The notes under the pieces are model-generated. The model was not told where the DNA came from. It saw only the letters and a program-made list of their open reading frames with translations, and searched no databases. From positions 10,122,501 through 10,186,500 of the forward strand of contig CM067527.1 of NCBI GenBank assembly GCA_034509925.1: 64,000 bases of DNA, read 5' to 3'. Shown one piece after another: positions 28,297 to 41,124 of this stretch; the first letter of the stretch is position 1, and the number at the start of each line of letters is the position of its first letter. This DNA is from Hirudinaria manillensis (Eukaryota > Annelida > Clitellata > Hirudinida > Hirudinidae). A program made the translations under genes and the position numbers.

Positions 28297-28650
28297 ATGA
28301 ATTTTCTTGGCTTTTCAAAGCTGGCTTTGATTTCCCTTACGTTGATGCTATTCTTCGTTCCGATGAAAAGCTTCAGTATCTTCAAATACACTCCAGTGAG
28401 AGACTCGAACAATCAGCCCCTCTGCTCCAAGGCAACCCCTTTAGACGAGGTTGCACTTTTTGGAATCGTTCCACAATATCCGGATTGCGTTCCTGCCGAA
28501 TCTACTTGCTCTTGGCTATGCATGACGAACCAGAACTGTTCTTCATTCAACGCATTGGGCGGATCGTCGTCGTGCCAGTTGTTCGGCAATTTCACAAAAC
28601 ACGCTCTCGCTTTGACCAGCGGCTGTAAGTTTTACAAGGTGATCGCCTGA
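28297..28650 (+). CDS. Small secreted protein, PAN/apple-like cysteine pattern
   Basis: A single-exon frame of 117 residues. Residues ~8-26 are hydrophobic (LALISLTLMLFFVP), a clear signal peptide with likely cleavage near SFS. The mature part has seven cysteines. The segment CSWLCMTNQNCSSFNA followed by SCQLF fits the PAN/apple fold, which binds proteins or carbohydrates, and FGNFT carries a possible N-glycosylation site. At about 90 residues the mature protein would be one such domain and little else. The odd cysteine count suggests either a free thiol, a dimer, or that the family call is only approximate. The frame starts at the first in-frame ATG after an AT-rich leader, and a possible AATAAA lies near 28883. 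Similar short secreted apple-like proteins are common in lophotrochozoans; the target of this one is unknown. Confidence 0.62.
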   Translation: MNFLGFSKLALISLTLMLFFVPMKSFSIFKYTPVRDSNNQPLCSKATPLDEVALFGIVPQYPDCVPAESTCSWLCMTNQNCSSFNALGGSSSCQLFGNFTKHALALTSGCKFYKVIA

Positions 28651-31608
28651 ACGGTGTTATGGTGCAAGTTGGTTTTGATCGATTAACCATCGAGATTCAA
28701 TTGATTGACTAATCGATTGACTGGATAATTAATCATTTAATAACAATTGATTAATCGAGGTACGAATGATTTCAGTATCTGAAAAGTGATAGATTCATTG
28801 TTTGATGCACCTTCACTCATCTTTTATTTTCTATACTTTATCAAATATGGAAGTACTGATTTAGCGGTTCTATAGACGACCTTAATAAATTTTATTTTCA
28901 CGGTGTTTTTGAATATTATCCAGACATACATAAATAAACCAATTCACTTAGACTTGTTATCTTTCGATTGAACGATATAACAAATGATATTCTCAATGAA
29001 TTCTATTTTCTACGAAGATAATAAAATGAAAAATAACCTATAGTGATTATATGAGAATTGTTGAGATTAACATAAATTCAACTTTATATACATTGTGACA
29101 TCACTAAAACATTATTTGCGGAATTAGTGTTATGAAATTACATTGTGTAGTTAAAGAACAATGCTAATAACACAAGTAAAGGTAAATTTGCTCTATCATA
29201 ATGAATTATTATAATTATATTGCTCTATTATTAATTCAGTTTTTAACACGAAATATTTCCCCGTGACCGGGTCTGATTTTTAAAAAATCCGAATTAAGTA
29301 TGAATTATAAAATGAGGCACACAACAACAGCCGGGCTGATACAAAACGTCGATTGCAAGCCAATTGATTCGTAAATTGTTTTTCAAAATTTCGAAAAAAT
29401 TACAACAATTGCTGAGAACAATGAAATAATTTGTTGCCATGGGGAGCACGGAAACATTGAATAATATTTAGACCTAGAATATGTTGAAGGAGACACAGGC
29501 CGGAACATAGATTGCTGATCGAAAGGATTGCGGAATCTTCGTCGCCAAGATTAAAAAGATGTTGTTTTTCTTTTCTAAATAATTAGGTCCATCCTTAAAT
29601 CTCCCTAACTGACAATTAATTTTAAAATAATGAAATAAACGGTAAAAAATAATGGTATGATGATTTTAATTATTCAATGTTATGAAGTGCTTCTGCACTT
29701 TATTTGCGCACAATCTGCTGTACTTACCAAAATTTGTGTTAGTGGTCATTGGATGACCCTTCAATTTGTTGAGAAATAAATAAATAAATAAATAAAGTGA
29801 GAAAAGGGGAAAAGGCAGTTAAACAGGACCGGGCAGGACTATAGAGGCTGCCGCCAGAAGGATCACCTTAGCTTCAGCTTAATTATTCATGAATAGAGGG
29901 GCCTCAAAAGTGGGAGGAGCCGTGTTTAATAAATAAATTTTTAAAAATGAGACACGACGGAGCAGAGCCAAATACCTAAGGTCAGGCGAGTCGTTACTAT
30001 CCTTCCAAGACCCAAAATATCATAATCAGTTATGCAAACTCTACAATTTTTGCCTACGTAACAATCTAAATTGGTATTAAAATGATCTTTTAAGACAGCC
30101 TGATTACTTTCTTAGGAAAGCAATTGTTAATCGAACTGCCATTTGTATAACACCTCTACCCAAAGGTGCGCTCTGGAGATATAGGCAGGGCTGCGAACGA
30201 GTGCAGGAAATTTAATATCAGTAAGCCACCGTCGCTCCTTTACCAAATCAACTACAAATACAATAGAAAATCGAAAACTTACAATGGTAGTTTTTGCTTT
30301 AGAATTTTTGTAACAATTTAACGAAAACAACATTTCAATGATACCGATGCTTATCAAAACATTTACGCTTTGTTTTATTTTAATGCTTCTATAAAGTAAC
30401 TCGCAAGAAAAAAACAGAAAGCAGGCTATACACTCATGTCCTGGGCGATCCACCACGAACACTGCTCATCAGAAGATCATGACAACCAACTAACACAACC
30501 CGGAGGGGTCTGCCCGAGACCCATGCGGGCTGCCTCAGAAAGACAGCATTTCATCAGGCGTATCTCAGCCTATTTGTTTTAGCCGTTAATTCGTAAAAAC
30601 TCATCCATTCTAAATGACGTCTAACGACTAATTTAACCGAAATTTTCTAACTAAATAACATCAAAACTGTTTAGCAACACGGGCCTTCAGCCTTCCCCAA
30701 CCCTACCTGACTGGGTAAGATGGGCAAGCGCACTGCACAGCTATACATAAGTACAAAGTAACCTTATTTAAGATTCAAATTGTACCGCGATCATCGGCAC
30801 AGACTTGCCCACAAATGGACAGCCTGCTTCTTTTACGCGGCTTCGATCTCACCGCACCGTGGCGGTCCGAGCCACCAGGAGGTGGTGGACCATGGCATTG
30901 GTGCGGTTTGTTTTTGATCTGATCACTTCGACGAAATGATACGCTTATTAGTATCACAACGGAACCAATCGGAGGTGTTGCAAAGGTTTTATGTACACAT
31001 CTGGTTTAATTTAAACGTATTAAAAATATAAGTCATGCAATTAATCGATTTTTACAATATTTCATAAAATATATAACTTGAAATAAAAGTGAGAAGGCCA
31101 ATATATAGAGAATGTATAGAGCGACATCTACAGGTCTAAATCTTAGTTGTGCAAGTGCACAGTTCGTGCAGACATGTGTTAATTTAAAAATATAAATTGT
31201 TTTTTTAATTTTACTATTTCAATCCAGTTTTATGATGGAAAGGCAAAATGTCCTACTTTAGGTACAATTTCTTTAACATTGCCATACAAGCATCATAATG
31301 TATTATCTGAAAAACGGCATATTTTTAAAGAAATTTCTAAAGCCTATTTAAAGCAGCCAACTCAAACATCAAAAGAATTGTAGATAGTCGATGTTCTTTG
31401 TTATGGGACGTAAAATGTAAACATTGGGACGCGTTTTATTCTATTGGAAAGGGCGAATTACGTATTCACATCCGTTCTCGGACGGCGATTTCAAGTCTTT
31501 AAATTTTTTTGAAGTTTGAAGGCCGCTCATCGCTAAAGTTGTTTTATTCTGCTGATCTCCAATTCTACTTCCGATTTCATCTGAGAAGATCTCGATATTT
31601 GCTTCTCG
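28651..31608. other. Non-coding spacer upstream of DSTYK
   Basis: About 3 kb without a supportable gene. Open frames on both strands (for example 30127-30462 minus, 30775-30957 minus) are short and domain-free. A more GC-rich patch at 30480-30960 breaks the AT-rich background and may be an old repeat, but I could not identify it. The DSTYK promoter and 5' UTR presumably lie in the last few hundred bases. Confidence 0.5.
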
Positions 31609-34600
31609 ATGGCTTCAAGTCAGCTGGAAAGAGAGATCTGTTCATATTGTTTCTACGTCAAAACAATAAAAAAGTTGTTGAACGACACAAGACAGCTCTT
31701 TACGAGTATCAACGGCGCCAGTTGTTTCGGTTATTAAATTTGATTTGTACCGAAAATTTTGAAGTTGACGTATTATGTAAGAAATTTAGCCATTGCACAA
31801 CTGCGATTTAATTTTCCTCTACTTATAGTAATAAATATAGTAATAGTTTATTCAAATTAGCTGTTGACGAGTTCTATTAGCATTGTGAAACAAAAATTGC
31901 GAAATTATTTGCTCTATTTTGCTATTATTTAATTAAAAAGGCGTCTCAATTCTAAAGAATTTCTTCATAATTTCTTTAAAAACGTGTGGCTCACTTTTGC
32001 AAATTGAAAGTCATAAGCAATAAATTGTCATTTTTTTCTACCAATCCTGGGCAGGTGCTAGATTGCTGTTGGGTAGATAATGGTGATAATAAATGTAAAT
32101 TATAAATATAACATAAATATATATTATAAAATGATGTAAAAAATAATAATTAGTTCAATTTAAGACATCAATCTATTTGTTCTAATAATTATTACAAATA
32201 TATTAAAGTGTAAAGATAATATTAAGAAATATTAAATGTAATATTAAGAAAGATATTTGCTGATATTTGTGCAACAGATGCCACGGGTTACGCAAACGGC
32301 CTGACATTCGACGGTAACGGAGGGAACGTCGGTAATGGAGACGCGAATGCCAGGCCCGTGGAGAACTCGACCAGCCCTGCCGAGTGGTCCCTCATCTCTT
32401 GTGATATTAGTGAGTACTTTGAGATCACTTTCTGACTTCAATGATTGGTTTTCAAAATGCTGCTTTGCTTTGATTGATCCCTTGAACTTTGATTGGTCGA
32501 GTTTTTTTATTGATTGAACTGATCGATCGATTGAGGCAAAGCTTATGAATCATCAGTACATGTTGGATGAAAGTCTACGTGTTTTTGTTATTTCGAGCCG
32601 TTGAATTTTTTATGCATAAACTGGATAAGATCTTCAGCAGATTTTTGCAAATGCTCGGGCAAGTTTTGTATTGTTTTTGGCTGCATCCATATGACAAATG
32701 AGAACTCAGTTTTGAAACCTGTTTTCGTAGATTCACCGAAATTTAGTGCATTTAGTGCACGAGCACTGATGTTGAGTTTGAATTTAAAAACAAAGCCCGA
32801 TGCAAGTATCGGAGATGTTTATCGTAAACACGGTCTCAAATTCCTGCCTAATATTTTGGCTTCTTTGATTTTATGTTGTGTTGAACGAAACACATTCATA
32901 AATGCAAACATTCTGGAGTAACAACTATAAGACTATTCTAAAGAATATTTTCAGATGTCACTGTCCAAACCAATTAGGACGTCTGACTGAATGATTATGA
33001 ATATCAATTAGGACCTATTAGTGGACCAGTCTTTATCTCAAACAAAAAAAACTTCCTAGACTGAACGTAAACAACAGTTTAACATCCACAATTAATTGGT
33101 TAATTGGGCAACCATTTGGAGGAGAATCTGAATTTTATCCCAAATAACAAGTAAATAATTTAAATGAGTTTTAAATTGTTTCAAACGATTGGAGACGAAT
33201 GTTTTATTTGCGTTTGTGCCGATCACTAACAACAATGATTCACCTGGCTGAATATAACCAGGCTGACATTTCGCATGCATGTGCCCTTATTTTCAGTTTT
33301 TCTTTCGATTACATGATGTTACAACGTGACATAATCACATATGAGATTAAACAAGAAGCAGGTTTCATTAAGAAATACGTTGGTGAGTTTAGTAATGCAA
33401 TTAATTTTTTTCCACAACTGAGGTTGAGTTTTTTTGTTTAAAACGATAATTTAATGCAAGAAAATTGTCAGTAAAATAATTATTTCTATTGAAAAGGCAT
33501 TCCATACTATGAGGATTGGAAGTTAATGGGGTAAAAGTGAATTCTACTGAAGAATTTGGAACAAATAGATTAAAGTCTTAAATTAAAAATATGTTTTTTA
33601 TTTTAATTTTAAACATTAAAGCATTTAAAAGATGATCAAAAGTACATCAGAATGTTTGATTTACATTCTACAATTTCGTGCTTATTTTGATTTTATGAAA
33701 TAAACTTTACTCCATTCCAGGAATTGTTTTTAAAGTTGGAATCTGATTGCAATTATTTGGCTCTTGCCAATAATAAATAACATCATAAGTAGTATTATCA
33801 TTTTATGTGATTATTATCAACATCATCATTATTATTATTATTTCTCTTTTTTCATATTTTGTATATTTACAACAAATATTGTTCTATTTATTATCACTGA
33901 TGTTTGTTTACTTATCTTCATAAATAAAAAACAAAAGCATAGAAGCTCGATTGAACTCCAACCACCACCATGCTTTTCGCTCGCAGACTTCAAGGTGAAC
34001 AGCGAAATTTCAAGCGCAGAGGACGAGAGAATGAAGGTCCTCTTTCGAAACCCTCCGACGTTCTTCGTCGTCTCCTCCTCCCCCGAGAAACGACGTCGCG
34101 TCATCAACTCTCTCCTCAAGCAGGAGTTTTTAAATCTCAAAGACGCCTCCGGTCCGTGGCGGACGCTGCTCTTCAAGTTCGGCACGAAGTCCAAGTCGGA
34201 GAGGATCGAGTCTCCGTCCGTGAACTATCGCCGCGACGGCTGCCGCTTCTCTTTCGGCAGGAAGAGCTTCAACGTCAAGTCCCTGCAGAGGGGAACGTTC
34301 GACGAGGAAGATCTCCTGGAGAGGCCCGGAGTCCGGGAGTCGAAGCCGTGCTACGTGGAAGTCCATCACAACTCGAAGCTGCTTTTGGCAGGACTCGACA
34401 TCGTGGTGCCCGAGATCAGGCCCCTGACAGCCGACCACTGGCAGCAACTCTTCGCCTACTGCATTGGAGACATTCAGCCCGTGTTCATTTTTGCACTCGA
34501 GAGCGACAGCTTCTCGACGGAGGTGATGATGATGATGATTATTATTATTATTACTACTATTGTTATTATTATTGTTGTTATTATGTTTGCAATGAGCTAC

Positions 34601-37600
34601 AGTAATATCTCTGCCATCGGTGCTATCGGTCCATACTGCTTTCGTTCCAAGGAACCGAAATCTTGGTGACGGACAGAATTCTGAGATGAAAGATCAATTT
34701 CCATTAAATATTCAGTCGTTATTTGTAATTAACGTTTCAGGAATTGGAACTGATAGACTTCCTCAGGTCGCACGTGAGCGACCTCAGCGTCGTCTTCGTC
34801 AAAATCTCGGAAGGCGACGTGACTCGCGTCGAAGAGCGTCCGAGCGAAGGGCAGGAGTCAGACTCTTCGTACGAGTCCGCGGAAGACAAAATACACAACC
34901 TCGCTCAGCTCTGCTCGCTTCTCAACTTTAATGAAACTCTTCCACCTTTCGACAGGTGAGTTCTTGCTTACTGGGTTCTTGAGAGGCATTGATGAGGATG
35001 ATGATGATGGTGGTGATGATAGTGATGATAATGGTGATAGTAGTGGTGATGATAGTGGCCAATGATGAAGAGATTGACATAATGCATCAAATGTCACAGA
35101 ATTATGCAAATGATGGTATCAACGTTTATGTGTTTCTTGTGTGTTGTGACAGATTGGTTCAGCATTGGATGGTTATATGTTATGGTTATATGTGTTCCTG
35201 ACATCAGTTACTACTTTTTGAAATCATTTTATTATAATTTTGTTATAAATATTAACAATTATTAGGAATTAATCTTGTTGTTGCTTCAATCATTTGTTGT
35301 TGTTGTTTTAATTGTTACCTTCCATAGCTAGCAGCATAATATACCACACAATTGCTTAATTTTCCATTTATTATTGTTGTATATAAATAGATTTTTATTT
35401 TATTTTATTTTACTGTAACCAACTTTCTGGTCATTAACATTTGTGTGCATAATTTTTTAGAAATATTATTATTATTCATTTATTCACAAGCTATTGCAAG
35501 CAATAGCCAAAACGTCTGTGGCGCCAGGTCTCAACTAGAGCCCAAAGGAATATTATTATTATTATTGTTATTATTATTATCAATAGCTGTTATGGGCATC
35601 TGATGTTCTATCAAGAGATTAAACATGCTTTTTGCTTTTTATTCTCAAAAATAACCTCCTCAAATTCATTGTTTTTGTTTTTTTTAATGAATTTCATGGC
35701 ATTTATTAGCATATATATAAGCATATAAATCCTTTTTTTGACATTTTATTTCTCTCAGTTTTCAAGGATTATTTCTTCTCTTTGGTCAATCATCATCATC
35801 ATCACCACCATCATCATCATCATCATCACTGCTATCATGAAGTTTTGAAAACCAGATGTTTGTCTGAATGTAACTTCAATCCATCATTTTTGATTCTTTG
35901 ATGGATTTCATTTCAATTTTATTATGAAATTCTGTTCATTGTTTTTTTTTTTTTTTTATTTATTTTTATTTTTTAAGTTCAGATCTTGTCCGACACAAAA
36001 AAATGTTTAACTTCAGTTATCTCTGATAGATGTTATATCATAGGCACGATGATAATGGTTACTTGTGGTGGTGATGACGATGACGATTCCACAGCGAGTC
36101 ATCACCTGTCGATGCGACTGCATCCCCTCCACTGACGACATCAACAACGACGGCAACAGCAACGACAGTCTCCGGACCTTCGTACCGGTTGGAAATGGTG
36201 GACGACTTTGCCTCTTTTCCCGATCGACTCCTGAAGTTCGTGTCTCGGATCCACGAGACTCGGATCCTGTCGTCGTTGGAGACGCTGATCGCGATCCACA
36301 CGAGGTGCCTCGATTCCATGATCGCCCTCGCTTTCAACATGGCACGGGGCACGGTCAGGGTCCCTGCCCGGATCAAGTTCGCCAGGAAGAAGGAGGTTTG
36401 TTTTGTTGTTGCTGCTGCTACTGTTGTTGTTGTCATCATAACCATGGTGTAGTTAAATGTTCTTTCCTGCTTGCTTTTTATTTAATATTCATGCAAAGTC
36501 TGAAACGATGGTAGCGAATTTAACTTCCAAATGAGAGGAACAACAAATGTAATATTTCCATGATATGTAAAAAGTTTTTTTTTTAAAGAATACAAAACGA
36601 CTACATTTTTCAGTTGATTTAAGCATTTCCATTTACCATTCTGTCACTCCTCCCCGACTTTGGCAGATCTAGGGATTGGGTGTTGTTCAAAAAGAACCAA
36701 ATGTTTTAAGCTTGGCAACTGCCATGGCTGTCCAGCTGCTAATTTGCATTGTTTCTGTTGTTTCTGCAGTTGTGGTTGTTGTTGTCGTTGCTATTCTGGG
36801 ACCTGCTTGTGTTCCAGTTGTTCATTTGAGAGATGTTGTGTGTTTATTCCTTTAGTTAAATAAAGTTAATAAATTATGTTAACATTCTCTCGTTCGTTTA
36901 TAAATATCGAGAAATACAAAAGGCACCCCGTAAATTCCAAACATTTTGCTCGGTCCTGACTCCTCGTGTTGTTAAATTTTAAATTCATTAAAATCTTTCT
37001 CCCCCTCCTTCAAACTTTGACCACCTCCCCCAAACGAAGGCGCTTCAGACCCGCCTCGACGACCCGAGGCAGATTTCGAAAGCGACTCTTCCGACCGAAC
37101 TTACGACCTCCAAAACGTTTTCATTTTCCAGGAGGAGTTGTACAGGACGCTGATGGAGATTGCAGTCAGGAAGCAGGACGAGGTGAAGAGAATGATCTGC
37201 GAAACGGTGGAAGGAAGGACGGAGGAACTCATCGAGAAGGCGGCCGACTGCAAGATTACCAGTCAGTTGGATTGGTGGTGATGATGATGATGATGATGAC
37301 GACGATGATGATTATAGTGATGCGATGATGATTCCTTTCTGTAGCTTTCTATATTTGTACGGCCAGATTCGATGAGTGCGATTGAAGTTTTGATCGGATT
37401 TGAAATGCGTGGGAATTTGGACTTTTAGTTGAAATTCTCGTGATTCTTGATCGTGGTGGTAGTGGTGGTGGTTGTGGTGGTGGCGAAGATAGGCTGCTGC
37501 CACCTAACAAACTTTGAAACACTTTTACTGGTTCAAGAGCGATTCGAGAATTTGTGAAATTTGTGAGAAATAGGAAAAAAGATGTTGTTGATGATGATGG

Positions 37601-39666
37601 TGGTGGTGGTGGAGGTGGTGGTGGTGATGATGATGATGAAAGACATAAGCAGTTGTTGGGTGAGCAAAATGTTGCACGGAGGAATGTTTAATTAATTAAT
37701 TATTATTAATTTTAGTCCTGCAATAAAAATGAAGGCAAAAAATGCACGGCCAGCAGATGTTTCCTGCTTTCAGATTCCCAAGCTAAGGTTGAGGTCACCT
37801 GATCGAAGCAGCCACGTTTTTTAGGCCTTCTTTGCCTCAAATTATTTTCATATTTTGTTTAAAATATACATTTTTAGAAATACATGTTTAAAACAATATT
37901 TATAGAAATGCTATTCTGATTCATTTGCAAAGTAATTCAAAAACATCTGCAAATACATATTATGCAAAACAGTTGATTTGGGGTCATATTTGTTGTTTAA
38001 TTGCATTGATATACTTGCATTTATCTAATCTCTTGAGTGTCTTTAATGAGTTTATTTAATTATTTACCCGCATTTTATGACCTAACTATTTGCACAAGGG
38101 TGTCTCCTAAGGCTTGCAGAGAAGGCACAAATTACTATTGATGCTGCAAACTCATGAAGTCAAAAAGGTTTAAAATAAAAAACAACCATAAAAAGATACT
38201 CATTGATGGTCTACAGTCGATAGAATGCATGTTGCATGGCATGGATTTGTTGGTATTTATTAACTTATTAGGTCTTATTTGATGTCAAATAATCGTTGGT
38301 TAATGTCATGAATGTTGGTTCTCTTGAATGCTGTTCCATTCATTTGGTCATTATTAATAACATTTGTTATTTGTATTTAATTTTTAATGCAAGTATATTG
38401 TCATTATTAAGATAATAATAATAATGTTATTATTAAGTTATTGATAATAATTAATTAATAATAATAATCTTAATTATTATTGATGATAATTTGAAGACAT
38501 CGAGATGTCAGAAGACGGCACCGTGGGTTCGAGTCGCGACCTGAAGTCGTGTTCGAGTCAAGTCGAAGATTTTGTTCTTTCGAACCTCAACAATCACATT
38601 GCAGGACAACTGGTCAGCTCTGTGGATGTACTCAGGGAGAGCTTTACTGGTTAGCTGATGATGATGATGATGATGATGAAGATGGTGGTGGTAGATGGTT
38701 TGAAATCCATTGGAGTTTCTGCTAATGCTGCCGGTTATAATGATGATGATGATTATCTCAAGTTTGCTGATTATGATACATTATTTCCATCTTGATCATT
38801 GCACATTGTTTCTTGCATTGAATGCGGTTTTAATCAGCTTGGTTAATTATTAATAAGATTGCTATCAATGACAGAGAGAGATTGGTTCCAAGAGCATGCC
38901 TTCAATAACTGGTTGCAAATTCTTGTTAAAAACTTGGCACTCTAATGAGACTTGATTGCAGCATCAAGTTGAGATGATGCTCGGCTGACAACAGCCTTCT
39001 AAGAATAACAACAACAACAGCAGCAACATCAGCAACAGCAACAACAATAGCAGCAAATAGCAAATTACTATAAAAAAAAAACCCCACCAAGCTGACATTC
39101 AGGTCTGCTACAGGAAGCACCAAAAATGACTTCAAATTAGAACATCAAACGCTTCTCTCCAATAGTTTGGCAATAATTACATCTGCTAGGTGAAAGTGAT
39201 AGTCATGATAACGATCTGCCGATTCTGGCCACAGGCTGAGATGAGGGTGCCATTATTATTGATGATGATGACGACGACGACGATGATGATGGTGATGATT
39301 GCTTAAGCAATTGTTCACTTTGAATCTCCTTGTTTAATAAATTTTTAATACTTAAATTAATTTATTATTATTGGTTTTGTTCAGCATTTGCCTATGTTGC
39401 TATTAATGGAAAAATTGGGTATAGCCGTGGGCATAATAATAATAATATAATTATCGATATAATATGTTGTTATTATTATATAAATCATAGCATTATGTTA
39501 TTAGATATTTAGATATTAATATTATATTGTAATTAATATCAAGTGGTATCGATATTTGTTCATAAAATCGCTGAGCCTTTTTTTTGGAATATACCAGAAA
39601 GAATCCTCCCCTTGATTATTTGCAACGTGATTGGTTATCTCGGTACCTTCCTCTTTCAATCCTGGA

Positions 39667-39727
<61 letters not shown>

Positions 39728-40649
39728 AAAATAGGACATCCTGAACTAACTGCTCCTTTGGGTTCAGAAGCTGAAGCTGTTCTTGGCAATTAATGTTTGA
39801 GCCAATGTAGTTACCTTTGTTGTTATTGTTGTTGTTGATGATGGTTGTGATTGAACATTGATAGGCTGCCGTTGATGCGGTCGATCAGCCGATGAATGTG
39901 AATGTTGATGAATGGATGAAGGGAGTGAATTGGAATGTAAACAGATTGATAATCTGTAGTTCAATGGTTTGGCTGTTACTAGTTACTATGCTAGGCTAGT
40001 TACTAAGGATGTTGTTGTGATTTAGTTTGTTGTTGCATTGCTCAGATAATTGCTGGTTTGTGCCATTAGTTTTATAATTAATTCGTTATGTCATGACATT
40101 ATGTACGAGATGCGCATCATATTTTTATTATTGCATATGTCCCATGAATTTACTGTTTCTATGATCATGATCATGATCATCATCATTGTTGTTGTTGTTG
40201 TTGTTGATGTCTAATCATTGCTAACACCATTGACCAGCACCCTCTTGTCACCAACATGAATAATTAATAATAATAATAATAACGTTATTATTATAATAAC
40301 AATCATTATTATATTAACAATCGTTATTATAATAATAACATTATTATTATTGCTACTATCACCATCATGAATAGTTAATTAATACTTAGGCATTCTCTCT
40401 CGATGTTTGGCATCCCTGGAAGAGATGGATGTCGACCTGGAACCAGGAGCTTCGAAGACATCAAAGGCACTCAAGGAGGTCCGACATTGTTGTTGATGAT
40501 GATGATTGTGGATGATGGTAATGATTATTGCAATTATTTATTAATTTGTCAGATGATCAGTGCAGCCTACAAAGTTAACATTACCTCACAATCAAACGAA
40601 TCCATTATAAAATCCTTCATAGAAAAGATCAAACAGGTAGATGAAGATG

Positions 40650-40681
<32 letters not shown>

Positions 40682-41082
40682 GGCAGTGTTGGTGATGATG
40701 ATGACATCATTGCAGTGGCAGGGTTTTCTCCGAGTGCATTTGCTGTTAAAAACCAGATTGTTTGGCATTTGTTTCATGTGACAGTCTCTTGGAAATTCTA
40801 TTTTTAATGCGTTTTTCTGCATTTATATACACTTCATCCTTCCTCTTTCAGTCGTTCCATTCGTGTTTATGTTCTCAATTATTCATTAATTATTCATATC
40901 TCGGTTTCAAATATGGCAGCTTCGGGCAGCCATAATAAGCTGCCGGGAACGTTTATGTTTATGTTCTGAAAACTTAATTATTCATGAGTTCCATAAGGTT
41001 TTCGATTGATGAACTGCTTCTGTTTATGACAACTGTTTTTGATATCAATGACTTTGACATCATTAGTTGTCATGCTTAATGA

Positions 41083-41124
<42 letters not shown>

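Noticed and set aside
33970-34605. 211-codon plus-strand frame overlapping DSTYK exon 3
   Set aside because: It is an Arg-rich shadow of the GC-rich exon; the other frame matches the DSTYK family and splices in phase on both sides.
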